A stretch of 64,000 nucleotides of DNA, taken from contig OX422185.1 in NCBI GenBank assembly GCA_949130485.1, positions 16,929,011 through 16,993,010 of the forward strand. Reading direction: 5' to 3'. This stretch comes from Agelas oroides. Its lineage: Eukaryota > Porifera > Demospongiae > Agelasida > Agelasidae. The first letter of the stretch is position 1. Every line of letters starts with the position of its first letter. The notes beneath the pieces are model-generated. The model had not been told where the DNA came from. It ran no database searches and was given only the letters and a program-made list of their open reading frames with translations. Positions 30,777 through 41,963 of this stretch are shown here, piece after piece. The position numbers and the translations under genes were made by a program.

Positions 30777-31275
30777 AACCAACTCTTCAGTCTGAACTAA
30801 GAAACTTGTGGTGTATCACTGCTGCCCCCTTGGGCATCATCCAGTAAAAAAAAAAGACTATCAACGCAGCTCAACATATCACGTCTTGGAGTACACCTGG
30901 TTTATTTCTGGTCTGGATGTGTGCTTGGCCCAGATAGGACACTCCTGGCTTCTCATGGCTGTCAGTCCTTTCTTTTTAGAGCCACCCCTTGCCAGAACTG
31001 GACTAGTGTTGCCAAGAAAAGATATTGTGTGATACTTCGACGAATTCATCCTGCCTCCTTGGACACATCCTTAAAGAGATTGAGACTCTACGCAACACTG
31101 GTCGCTGAAATCTGTACATGTGTCTGTTGTTTGGTGTAGATGTGTGCTGGTGAAAGTGGGACATTCACTGGCCTTCTGTGGCTGTCAGTCCCCACACAAA
31201 ATAAGCAGCATGCATCCAGGGCAAGATTCTGGCTAGTCTCAATGCATGGTGTGGCTTGAAGCCTCACACTATCTT

Positions 31276-32232
31276 ATAACCCACCTAGATACGAGATATA
31301 CTTGATGGTTAAAACACTACCTGGTACTTGCCAGTGTTTTAACCATCAAGTACTTCGTATCTAGGTGGATTATATGACTTAGAACACTAGCCACTGATAT
31401 TCAATTTTTATTTTCAACTTTCACATTTCAAATGTGCTTGTTATAGTCATTTACAAATAAAAATGCATATAGTACACATACAATGTTTAGTTGAAGGTAG
31501 CATTTTGGCTTAACATCCCCTCCTTTTGTGTTGTGCCTGAGTCTTCATATTCCTCCAACGCAGCGATTAGCAGCCTATTGGTAGCTTGGTCCTTGAACTG
31601 CTCTCAGCTAGTAGCACCGAGTCAATGGTGGCTTCATTCAAAAACGTCCACACTAAAGGAGGCGGCCACAGAAAATGGCGGTTGTTCTGCTCCCACTCAC
31701 TTCATGTGGACTACTGTTGGGTTCACCGAAAAACTCTCTGCAGACTTCGTCCCCACAGAGCTCACATACATGTAGTATTGAGCCATAAGACACCATTACA
31801 GCAGCAGTTTTACAGTGAGTATATATCGGTTTGACACCACAGTGTTGGGATCTATGGGATTTATAAGCCTGTGTGCAAAGCCTCATAAAACTCATGTGCT
31901 TTGCATTTGGGTTTTATGAGGCTTTGCTTGGGCCCGTAGATAACTTTACAATTTCACTTGGAAGCATTTGAATTTATGATGATTGTTTGTTCTTTGTGAA
32001 CAACACAGTTCTATGCTTTCATACTTTACAGACCATGCATCTTCCCCTCGTCTTCCTTTCCCACCACTCTTCTCTTATTTCTAAAAGAAAAAAACAGCAG
32101 GAACAAGTCACAAAAAAGTTTTCCGAATGAAAACAAGCACATGTAGGGATGGAACCCTCAAAAACCAGCCAAACAAGATGGGAACGACACCACAACACAT
32201 TCACACCATCCTTACATCTTGTGCCATTTGAG
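31276..32232 (+). repeat. About 1-kb dispersed repeat, copy B
   Basis: Inverse of 4493-5516. It starts with a hairpin (TACTTGATGGTTAAAACACT / AGTGTTTTAACCATCAAGTA), passes through the SFCVVPESSYSSN block at about 31520, and ends CATCTTGTGCCATTTG. Frames are interrupted, so it is not called as a gene. Confidence 0.7.
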
Positions 32233-32379
32233 TGGTGGTAATCCCCACCGATTATCCAGTGGCAATAGCCACTCCGAATAAATAATAAATGGTCATATTG
32301 AAACATGACAATGTGCAACCTCAAGACATTTCTATACACCATGATTGACATTAGGTGCTGATAAACTAGGTAATGAATT

Positions 32380-32540
32380 CCATTGTGCAATGACATCAAT
32401 GCAACTGTACCTGTTAACCAGGTAATGAATAACATTACAGTTGCATTGTGATGTCCTTATAAGGACATCAAAATGCCAATGCAACTGCCACTGTAATGGT
32501 TAACTAGCTTATAGGTAACGAAAATGTTATTACCATGAAG
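32380..32540. repeat. Small palindromes around TTATAAGGACAT
   Basis: TGATGTCCTTATAAGGACATCA is a perfect palindrome at about 32450. Flanking GCAACTG and TTAACCAGGTAATGAATAAC / GTTAACTAGCTTATAGGTAA blocks suggest a degraded inverted-repeat element. Confidence 0.5.
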
Positions 32541-32776
32541 AGCACCGTCCTTATAACCACAGCAATTATAGTTGAACATACATTTATAAGGGGAGCTAAT
32601 GATTTCTCAAGAACAAAGGTGAGTGTATGTAATGTCCAACTATACTGACATGAGATATTCATACTGACAGCTGCATGGAAGGCTAATATTTGTTATGTAC
32701 ACTGGAAAGAAAATATGCTACAGTACATCACAAAGCTGCAGTGAAGTTTCAAACGAGAAGTACATGACTTTGTGCG

Positions 32777-33157
32777 TTAACATGCGAGTGCAGAGGGTCC
32801 CTGGTACCCTCTCAACGACTCCTGCACGGGCACTGTTGTCCACCGCAAATCATGGAGCTGGCAGCCAGTGGTATATCTGTGTCTAGTGCTGCCCTGCACG
32901 CTCGAACTCGAAGTGTAGGATTCAACTGTGCATGGGAAGCTGATGCACAAACTCGTGCACACGAAACGGTTGCAGCGGCATCTCAGAAGAGCTGGAACAT
33001 TCACTGTCTGCTGTGGAGGTATGTTCACATGAACAGGAGGAGGCTGCTGAGGTACAAAGACCAGCTCTGACGGTGAATGCGGTGCAGTTTCTTGGGCGAC
33101 CCTGGCACTGGTCTGCCCGTATGTACGTTGCGAGTACCCGTTTGCAGCGGCAGCCAT
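32777..33157 (-). CDS. Pro-rich Cys-cluster protein, paralogue of 7.6-kb gene
   Basis: 126 residues from ATG at 33155-33157 to a stop at 32777. Order: Ala-rich start (MAAAANGYSQRTYG), the RVAQETAPHSPSELVFVPQQ block matching TVETGPNSPAELAIV at 8 kb, a Pro-rich stretch (QQPPPVHVNIPPQQ), RCRCNRFVCTSLC, then W-TTVPVQES-LRGYQGPSAL. The 8-kb locus has the same order with W-MTAPVQES-LSGYDGHSAL, so these are clear paralogues; this copy has a single module and is intact. No signal peptide or membrane segment. Function unknown. A TAGCCTCG foldback fragment starts 23 bp upstream of the ATG (33180). Confidence 0.6.
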   Translation of the reverse strand: MAAAANGYSQRTYGQTSARVAQETAPHSPSELVFVPQQPPPVHVNIPPQQTVNVPALLRCRCNRFVCTSLCISFPCTVESYTSSSSVQGSTRHRYTTGCQLHDLRWTTVPVQESLRGYQGPSALAC

Positions 33158-33179
33158 TGTGGGATTGAGCCCCGCAGAC

Positions 33180-33276
33180 TAGCCTCGTTCCCGGCTCCAG
33201 TTTTGATCGCTTGCAGTATTTATACTGGGAACTTGCAGTATTTATACTGGGAACGAGGCTACTGGGAACGAGGCTA
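33180..33276. mobile_element. TAGCCTCG foldback remnant with duplicated right end
   Basis: TAGCCTCGTTCCCGGCTCCA, then two TTGCAGTATTTATACTGGGA units and two GGGAACGAGGCTA ends. It looks like a scrambled or partly duplicated copy; no flanking target duplication. Confidence 0.7.
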
Positions 33277-33284
33277 AACATGAT

Positions 33285-33741
33285 TAGTCTCGTGCCCAGA
33301 CCCTCCTAGTCTCGTCCCCAGACCTAATTTTTCGCGCGCGCCCTCCGGACTAGTCGAAAAATAGGCCGCAGGGCGTGCGCGAAAAATTTGGTGTCTGGGG
33401 ACCGGGACGAGACTAAGACCCTCCCGAAAATTAAAAGCGGAAAGAGGGTCTGGTGTTCTGAACGACTAGACGACTTTTCTTGTCACATGGGGCGGGGTCG
33501 AACGGCGTAAAGAATGTGCATTCCCCATGCACTGCATGCATACTAGATCCATAGATAATACATACCATAGTGTATAGTATCTATGCTAGATCTCATGCTC
33601 GATTGCGTACATCATCGCATATAAGTACGCGTTCTGCAATCTGATTCGAGCTCTCAGATCGGGGAGCTGTGACAAGAAAAGTCGCTCAGAACACCAGACC
33701 CTCTCTCTCGCACGTGCGGGGAGGGTCTGGGCGCGAGACTA
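33285..33741. mobile_element. TAGTCTCG foldback, outer copy (457 bp)
   Basis: Starts TAGTCTCGTGCCCAGACCCT and ends AGGGTCTGGGCGCGAGACTA, flanked on both sides by AAACATGAT, a perfect 9-bp target duplication (33276-33284 and 33742-33750). The arms include GACTTTTCTTGTCACA / TGTGACAAGAAAAGTC. Another family member is inserted into the left arm (33307-33415). No ORF. Confidence 0.93.
33307..33415. mobile_element. TAGTCTCG foldback, inner copy nested in the outer one (109 bp)
   Basis: Near-perfect hairpin starting TAGTCTCGTCCCCAGACC and ending GGGACCGGGACGAGACTA. It is flanked by AGACCCTCC on both sides (33298-33306 and 33416-33424), a perfect 9-bp duplication of sequence belonging to the outer element, so it inserted later. 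Confidence 0.93.
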
Positions 33742-33766
33742 AAACATGATACAACCGAGGCAGCCT

Positions 33767-33854
33767 TAGCCTCGTTCCCAGGCCATTCCCGCCTCCAGTT
33801 TTGATCGCTTGCAGTATACTGCAAGCGATCAAAAACGGCCTGGGAACGAGGCTA
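33767..33854. mobile_element. TAGCCTCG foldback, 88-bp copy
   Basis: Almost pure hairpin: TAGCCTCGTTCCCAGGCC ... TTTTGATCGCTTGCAGTA / TACTGCAAGCGATCAAAA ... GGGAACGAGGCTA. Perfect 9-bp duplication AGGCAGCCT at 33758-33766 and 33855-33863. Confidence 0.95.
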
Positions 33855-35084
33855 AGGCAGCCTTCTAGAGTACGAGGCAGACATTACTGTAGAATTAAAA
33901 CTGTGGACTTCTCTTCATAGCTATTTTCAAATATTTTCCTCTCTCTCCTCCAGTTTTCACAAGTTCTGGCTTCAGTGGCCCCCTGGGAGGTGGACTTCTC
34001 CCAGACTGCTTGAGAGAGGGAGACACTGGAGACAGTCATGTCCCCCCCAGGCCTACTGATTTTACTGTGATTTTAGTGCTACGGCCACACAAGCTAATCT
34101 CAAGAGTATCCACTTTGCCATGTGAACATCTGTAAATGGCATTCCAATGGGTGTGGTGAGGTCGACCTCTTGCCTTTGGAACCAAGAATACGGTCTAGGA
34201 ATGAGATTATGTGTTGAGAACAGCTGCAGAATTTTGCTTACCACAGAAAAGGATTGTTTCATGCAACTAAACTGCATATGTTCAAGTTGTGCAAGCAAAG
34301 GGTGTGACTTGCATAACTAAAATAGATCTCATTGTGGCCAAACCCACCTACTTAATACAGTGCATACCTGTAGGCCCAACCCAGTCTCAAGGTTTTTGGG
34401 TTGGCATGCACACACGTTCTCATCTCGAGTCTGTTGTGTCCAAAGTGGCCCAGTATATCTTCCATTCCATCACATGATCTATAGTCTACACAGAGAAGAG
34501 AAATACATTTGTAAACTCACTATCCATTGCTAAAGTGCATTAGAGATTCCTTCCAACCTCTGTAGCAACTCAAGCAAAGCCTACTGGTATATACATGTTA
34601 TGTATTATGTACCCGTTCACTAGTAGAATTAGGCTGCTTGTGCTGTAACTAGTGGGCTGTGTCAATCTTGGTACTTTGAAGCTTGATAGCCAGAGGAGGG
34701 AGGACATGACATCACATCGTAAAAACAATAACTGGTGACATTCCAATGGCAAGAATCAGGGATTTAAGCTACAAGGATGGTGCCGTACAGTAAGTGACAA
34801 TGGGTACACTGGATTTCAACTTGGCTAATTGGTTATCATAACTTGCAGGCTAATCTTGAAAGTTATTGGTTCAGCCTTAGGTGAGTCATATGAGATCATT
34901 TTAACTGCCATGTATCTTCAGTTTTGTTGAAAACCTTGTGCACCCATCGCACGCATCACAACTTAGTCTATTAAGCCATTCTTTGTTTTGACCTTGGAAT
35001 ATCATGACCACATCCTCCTTCCTCTGCTAGATATCCTGCAATTTTTATTAAGATACAAGGTAATTTGTAGTTTGAAAAAGCTAT

Positions 35085-35292
35085 CAAATGCACACACACA
35101 CACACACACTCAGGCACAACATGGGCTATGTAACTGACCAGCAGTGAGGAGGAGACGAGAGTGATGGAGACAAGATTCTCAGACAGCAAGGGGTTCAACT
35201 ACCTGCATTTCCTGGAGGAGCTACAACTGTCTGAGGAACTAGAGGACAAGTACTGACTGAGAATGACACAACTAACAGCTAAGAAAGATCAG
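35085..35292 (+). pseudogene. Degenerate copy of EF-hand exon (source at 43362-43578)
   Basis: CA repeat, then a 3' part of the EF-hand exon: MGYVTDQQ, then a deletion removing the RSQFRQCL...GLDNS part (about 45 nt), then EEE..VMETRFSDSKGFNYL and ELEDKY followed by an in-frame TGA where the source has CAA. The deletion shifts the frame and the stop kills it. The flanking intron (CA repeat, AACATGGGCTATGTAAC) was copied too, so this was a DNA-level duplication. Confidence 0.75.
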
Positions 35293-36048
35293 GTGGATGT
35301 TGATATGGCAACTAAGAACTAGAAACTAGCTGGTTGGTGTTGAATGCAGCTTTTGGACTGGTCTTGAGGACTAGAAACACTACGGATAGCTACGAAACAA
35401 CAGGTAGCTTCTGGGCTGGGTCCTTACTGGCCAAACACTTTGATATGTTCAATGTTACATACAAGCCAGTGTGGTTGGAAACCTGTGAAATGCGCTGAAA
35501 GGGGTGAAATGAGGCACCAGTTTTGAAATGAGTCACCAGTTTATATAACCAATTATTAGTTGATGTAGTACAAATAACTATTCATTGCGAAAGCTGCATG
35601 AAGGCGCGTCCCCAAACTCACCAAGCAATGCTCGAGGCCGTATTTCAAAGGCAGATTACTTATCAAAAGGAAAGCGTTTTTGGGGGTTTTCTGGTGTGTT
35701 GTACATGTAGCTCAGTGTATTCTGCAACACAGCATTTAAAGAAATCTTGAATTTGGACTTCAGTTGAATATTCTATGTTCCAAAGTACATTTCTTACTCC
35801 TGAAGCAGGTAAGTTCTCATGAAAAGCAGTCAGTTGCAGAGAAATTTAGTGCAATAGTGTTTGAGTGGTGTGGCTAATGGTTTGAATGCGTTGGGGAGTT
35901 TTCACGCTGCCGCTTTTTAGTCTCCAAGAAGTATATTTCTTTCAAGTACTGTTGGACTGTAACCTGTTTGAGATTAATATCAGTTGTGGTTTCCTAGATA
36001 TAAACTTACAACAACAAAACTACCAGCAGCCTACCGCATTGTTTATGA

Positions 36049-36422
36049 TAACTGTAGATCGGGAAAATTTTGCTGTTAAAATAGTTTCATGATTGAGAAA
36101 AACTGCAAAAATTTAACATGCGAATAAAAAAACATTCGCAGCGATGATCAATGAATAAGCGTGCATGCACACGTCCACACCTCCTGAGGTAACATCCGAT
36201 CGATGACTACTCCTGACAGCCACAGCAAATCAGCCAGCCATATCTGGCTCTCCTGATACCTGGTAGTAGACTTAATGCTAGGAATGCTCCAGACACTCGT
36301 CCATATTGTAACCGTCAACTGTTAAAAAAATTTCGCAGATCAAACGAACCACGAAAAATTAACAACATGAAAAGTTTTTACGCAAATTATTTATAACGTG
36401 AAAATTTCCCAATCTACGGTAA
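36049..36422. mobile_element. Inverted-repeat element, TAACTGTAGATCGGG termini
   Basis: Starts TAACTGTAGATCGGGAAAAT and ends ATTTTCCCAATCTACGGTA-like sequence. A TTTTGCTGTTAAAA block and TTATAACGTGAAAATTT sit inside the ends. Longer relative of 3174-3330. Confidence 0.55.
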
Positions 36423-38014
36423 GCTCATATTCACTATTATCGGTAAGTGCTGGTTTGCTTGTGGTCACTGCAAATAAAGCACATATTGAATGCACCTCGC
36501 TGTTAGACACTCATTTCCTTCCTGTAGAGATATAAGCATATACACTTAACAACACGTTATGATACCGGTTCACCAATCCATTGCAATTTTGGCGGGAGCA
36601 GAAATGGTGCCGGCTGCAACTACATGTAGTTTGCCTCAATTCCCATTACATTGTCTAGGATGAGGCCAGACAGTAATGTTTTCTCCTTCTGAGGCATCAC
36701 AGCATGGGCTCCCATGGGTGGTAACCTTGCTTAGTTTCATGTTATTTGAAAACAAACTGTGGGGTGGGATGTGAGGTGGGAAAAAAACAAAAGAAGCTGC
36801 ACTGAGTTCACTGAGGCTGGCTTGGTTACAGGTAGGCTTAATTACAGGTTGGCTTGTTTATGAGTTGGCGCCCAAGTCTAAGTACAGCTGGCAATAATTA
36901 TCTGTGATCCCTGCGCATGCGCATTCAGATCAGCCCGGCCCTACACCCCCACCCTTCTATGTTAACTTCATTACACACACATTTAACGCTCAATTGGCTA
37001 GAGGCTGATGTCATTTTGCGTAAGATGGACACTATGAGCAGTAATATGTCCCCCATTGCACTAACTGTCACCTTTGTTGCATTAACAACTGCTGTGGGAT
37101 GGTGTAAAGAGCTAATTTCAAATCACCAATAGCTGCTGATTTTAGCAAGCGAGCTCAAAGACTTGCACCTGCTCTAGTTATTCATTGCTGGCTCCAGATA
37201 ACCACAAGTGGGGTTGCCATAGATAAGGACCTAAAACCACGAAATGTGAGTCCCTGTAAGTCCAAACTGTCAATAGCTGAAAGCCACAAAATTGAATTAG
37301 GTACTCACCAAACAATCCACTAAGGTGGAGGGGATGGGTCTACCATCTTGTGGGTAGGTGGGTTGTAGATTGACCCACCTTTGATGTCAAATAAGTATTT
37401 GATCTGGACCTGTACATGTACTGATCCCAGTGGAATGTGTTTGCTAGTGGAAGAAATTTGTTAAAATGAATCCGCTAGTAAAACTCATTCACTCTCAAAT
37501 GCTAACAGACTTGCTTTTAAAAATGATTGCAAGTGTTAGGCATTCAATTTTCAGATAAACAAGGCTGCCAACCACCCCCAAACTGATACCTCTCTGCTTG
37601 CATTGTAAAGTATAGCATTACACATGTGATTTGTTTCTACTGCGAGAGTGCAGACCTTTATTACTGAATGACAGCCGACTGGGTTGCTAAAGACTAAGTC
37701 AAGCTACTTGATGAAAGTTCTCCATTTCTATTTGCTGTAAATATGGGATATCAGAATTGCTCTGTATGAGCCATAGTTCTACTGAGTTTGGAATGCATCA
37801 AGGAGGGCTTAGCTTGAGCACAAATCTTGCAAGCACAAAGCAAATAGAGTCTCTACAAGAAGAAGAGAGGTCAGAGTTAGTAAATCTCTGAGAAGCGGGC
37901 AGCTGGAGCCCCATGGCACTGGTCATAGCCTGGATTGCATTTGCTAAGGTAGGTTCAAATCAGTAGTATACATGGTCTGGTCTGGATGAGATTTTCAGGG
38001 TGACTGAATCTGCT

Positions 38015-38253
38015 GTGACCATAGGCGCCTGCAGAGCTGTGTGGGTACCCGGGCAAGACTTGGCTATGCCGCATTTGATGTGCAATTGCGGAAAGCGTAT
38101 TTTGTCACTACACTCACTGTATGCTATACGTACGTCTGTGTGACAGACCACGTGTCTTCACGTCCGGTCCTCGTGATATGAGTACACATGATTCAAAATA
38201 ACCTGGGCAATGCCCGGGTATGCCCGGGCCTGCAGGCGCCTATGGCTGTGACA
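38015..38253. mobile_element. Foldback, ATAGGCGCCTGCAG termini
   Basis: GTGACCATAGGCGCCTGCAG near the left end pairs with CTGCAGGCGCCTATGGC at the right; GGGTACCCGGGCA / TGCCCGGG blocks are internal to that. About 240 bp, no ORF. Confidence 0.7.
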
Positions 38254-38847
38254 CCAGCTGCAGTACCCCAAGATGCACCCAGTGACCTGAGAGAGTCTTC
38301 AACTTGGCTTATGAACTCTTGGTGTAAGCCAAGACTCTTTCATTTCAATTCATTTCTGCAGTGTGTCTTTATGTACCTATTTTTGTATGGGTATGGGTGT
38401 ATATATGTGCCTGTATTCATGGGGTGCTAATTTATGTGGGTCCTGATTTTACAAGAAAGGTAGAGTTGCTATACCTTAACTGTTGACCTGGTTGAAGTTA
38501 TCGAAGTTAATATGTAATGCCTCTTTGCCTGTAGAATGTTTTTGTATTATATTGAGAAGCAAACGACTCTCAAGTAGTACGTCTGAACATAGATAATAGA
38601 GCTACGAACAGGGATTGGAAATGGCAATAATTTTACGTCGAATCATTGTTTCGGTCACATGATCTGACGCACACTGCATGCATTGGCAGTAGATGACTGT
38701 GGGAGAGTGGCAGTTATGTATGTTTCTTCTTTCCCCGAATGTCGAGTGGTTTCTGGCAGACTGCTATTGTGATGGAGGGATATTCACGAGTCCTGTAAAT
38801 TATCAGCAGGCCTGAAGACGACTAAGACAGATTGATATGTCCTCTGC

Positions 38848-39108
38848 ATGAGCTGGAGGCACCTGTTCAGAAAGCTGGAGAAAACTGCACACAATTACTG
38901 CAGCTCTATTGTTTTCATTACATTGACCTATGTACTGCTGATACTGTACCAGCAGACTTTACCTAAAACCAGGGTACAGATCTCTCTAGAAAACTACAAG
39001 AGTTTTCACATTATTTACACTTTTCAAGGCCTCCCATCAAACCGTGTACTGTATCACAAAGAAATAAGCCACTCAGTTACATTCTTTGCTAATGGTTACA
39101 CTTTATGA
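38848..39108 (+). CDS. Small ORF with one possible membrane segment
   Basis: 86 residues from ATG at 38848. The N-terminus is basic (SWRHLFRKLEK), followed by a hydrophobic stretch (SIVFITLTYVLLILY) and a polar tail: a type II membrane topology if real. No splice sites or homologue seen. Confidence 0.2.
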   Translation: MSWRHLFRKLEKTAHNYCSSIVFITLTYVLLILYQQTLPKTRVQISLENYKSFHIIYTFQGLPSNRVLYHKEISHSVTFFANGYTL

Positions 39109-40639
39109 CAGCTTGCATCATTGGGTAGCCCTGTTTATTTTCCAGAAAAAACTACGAAACTATTATTTTAGCATTTCTACATTGCATAAAAATCAATTCA
39201 CAACTGTGCATAGTACAATTTTCTACCAGGATATTGTAGATACCGTGGTATATCAGTAAATGCACAAGAACCTCTAGTGCGATGACCTGCGCGGGAGATA
39301 AACAATCGTACACCAGTTAGTGGGCACCGCCTTCTAACTGAAACACCCAGAACGAGGATTCAACGTGAAATCATCGGCGTTTTGCCTGAATTTGCCTGTA
39401 AATTTTTTGTCCGTTCCCAATCCCGTTTCAGTGCTTTATTATCTATAGTCTGAACCATGTGATACATCCCCATAGCCAGGGGGAGTTTGAGTGGTTCAAT
39501 TGAACCCCCTGGCAACTGGCTGCCATGAAGCTGCCAACAGCTCTGCTGCACTCTGTGTTCTGTGAGCAGTCCACCAATGCTACGAAGTTTAGTCTAGCTA
39601 CTGGGCCAAACACTTAATGACAAGCTGGTACTCACTTTGTGGTCTGGGCCATGCACAAGCAGCTGCATGGCCAATTGGCCAGCCTGCTGCCTGTTTATGG
39701 CCACTTATCAAAAGAGGTCCACTTTGTGGCAAGCAAACTTCTCAGGCTTCTTCAAGTACAGTAAATAAAGTATGTGTTTTTCTCTGTCTATGGCTTCTAA
39801 GTCTTCAGCTGTTTTGTTACAATCTCCATGTACATTTACCACAGCATGCTATCACAATTGGAGGGTTGTGTTGCGGGACAAATAGAATACCTGCATGGTA
39901 TGTGAACTGAATATCATGATAGAAGCTCTTCCATGAGGAAGCCAAAGACATCAGTGTTGTAGAAGCTGGGGCACATGTACCCTAGTAACTAAAGGCTGTG
40001 TCCTACCAGTGCAGGTGTGTGTGCGAATTTAATATTGCCGCTGGTAGCAAATTGTAAATTGGCTGCTAAAAAAACAACCTGTAAGTGGTGGAGTGACTTA
40101 CATCGTGCACACATCTGTACCAAAGGCATGGTCGGAAGTGCTCCTGCTTCATGATGACGGTATGGCCTAAAATAGCCTCAGAACCTGGAAAGCTCTAAAG
40201 TTTTCTAGGGGACCATACCCCACAGATGCTCCATACATGTAGTTGTTTCTGCACTTGGCACAAAAAGTTTGTTGTGTGCCCATGCCATGCCCTGGCATTG
40301 GCTGTGCCTGGCTACGCCACTACATTACTGTTTGGTTCACCTGATATCAAAAAACCAAGAGTACGTTAAAGTCGAATGCTGAACTAAAGTTTCACTAACC
40401 CCAGTTACCATTGTCCCACCCAGGACATTGTGGAGAGCTATGAATACAAACATCTTGTGTGTTACTATGCACTCCACAGACCTATAATATTGCATTGCTA
40501 CTATGACATACCTTGCACCTTTATTCCCTGCTGTCGGTTTCGATCAACCACTAATCCAGCCACCATAGCCTGGCACAGGCAGCTGAAAACTTTGCTTATA
40601 CATATTCAGACTCAGCTGAAGTGTTCACATAGACCTGGG

Positions 40640-40833
40640 TCTAAACTGAGAGTATTGATAGATGGTGGAGGATAGTGTTTGCCATGGCAACACAATTAGG
40701 ACTGCCTACCAGATTAACAATGTATGAGCATATATAGGAGATTTCTTTATATGGTCATACATTGTTAATCTGGTAGGCAGTCCTAATTGTGTTGCCATGG
40801 CAAACACTATCCTCCACAATCTCTCAGTTTAGA
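40640..40833. repeat. Long perfect hairpin, 61-bp arms
   Basis: 40667-40727 and 40755-40815 are perfect reverse complements (start GGAGGATAGTGTTTGCCATG), separated by 27 nt; a further TCTAAACTGAGAG / CTCTCAGTTTAGA pair lies outside after a short mismatch. No mismatch in the arms implies a recent origin or gene conversion. Confidence 0.95.
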
Positions 40834-41963
40834 CATGGACCAACCACTAACCATCCAGCACAGACCATGTGTCTCAATGTCTCCAGTGGCAGCTAAATAT
40901 AGTTTGTAGATATATGCAGTCACGAATACTCAGTGCCAATTTCAGTTTGTTTGTGTCAAATAAAGGAAATTGTAATAAATGAAAGAAGCATATTTTCAGA
41001 TGACATCACTTAAACGTTTTGAAGTGCAGTCACAAAAATCTACTACCAGTGTCTAGCAACATAAAAGGGAATGTAGTGCATTGTTGGGCGAGTGTAAGCG
41101 AGTTGTATCGTATAACGTCCATTGGTGTTTTTACACACTACCTTGTAAATATAACACACTTTCATCTCACAAACTGAATACCATCTTTAGTTAATTAGAT
41201 GTTTGAATACCAATGCTACCCCCATAGAAGGTTCTCCTACATCAGTGAATGAAAGTTAAGGTAGTAGGCTGTTAAGTCAGAAATTTGCTGATTAGCATTA
41301 GCTCTAGCTCCTGCTTGGGATTTCTGTACAGCTTAGATCAGTTACAGTGTACATATAGTTGCTTGCTGTTTTAAATACTGGCAAGTCATTTGGTTATGTG
41401 TAAACACAAAACATGAAGCTTGAAGTGGGTGACTGCCTCTTTTTGACTGGCAAGTCTGTTAAGTAAGTATGACTTGTCTTCCCACACAATGGTAGGATTG
41501 TGAAGATACACAACATGGACACACCAATTTTGTTATTGCAGAAGTATCTAGGGTGGGTCTGGGGACAGGTTCCCCAGGAAATGTTAGAGCTTCTTAGGTT
41601 TTTTCGGCCATTGCTGTCTGTCAAAAACACTTCTCGCTTTACTTTTTGTGCACACAGTTTCCTTCAATTGAAGACAGAAAACCCATGAACAACTGTGATG
41701 GCAGGTGGGTGAGGGTGGTCCAAAGCTGTGATCTTTAACCTTAGCTTTTCCGTATGCATTATCTTACCCTGGACTTGCGCTATTCATCAGGGCCTAGGCC
41801 CATATGAACCCTGGTGTCACTGGTCACACATGTATTATCAGTTAGTTTGAAGGGAAAGGTGTGTTTTGTTGCTTGTCCTCACACATGCAGCTGTGTTACT
41901 TTGAATGGCTCTAAGTAACACAGGCGACTATCTCTTTCGATCCCTCTCCTGGTGTATATTTAG

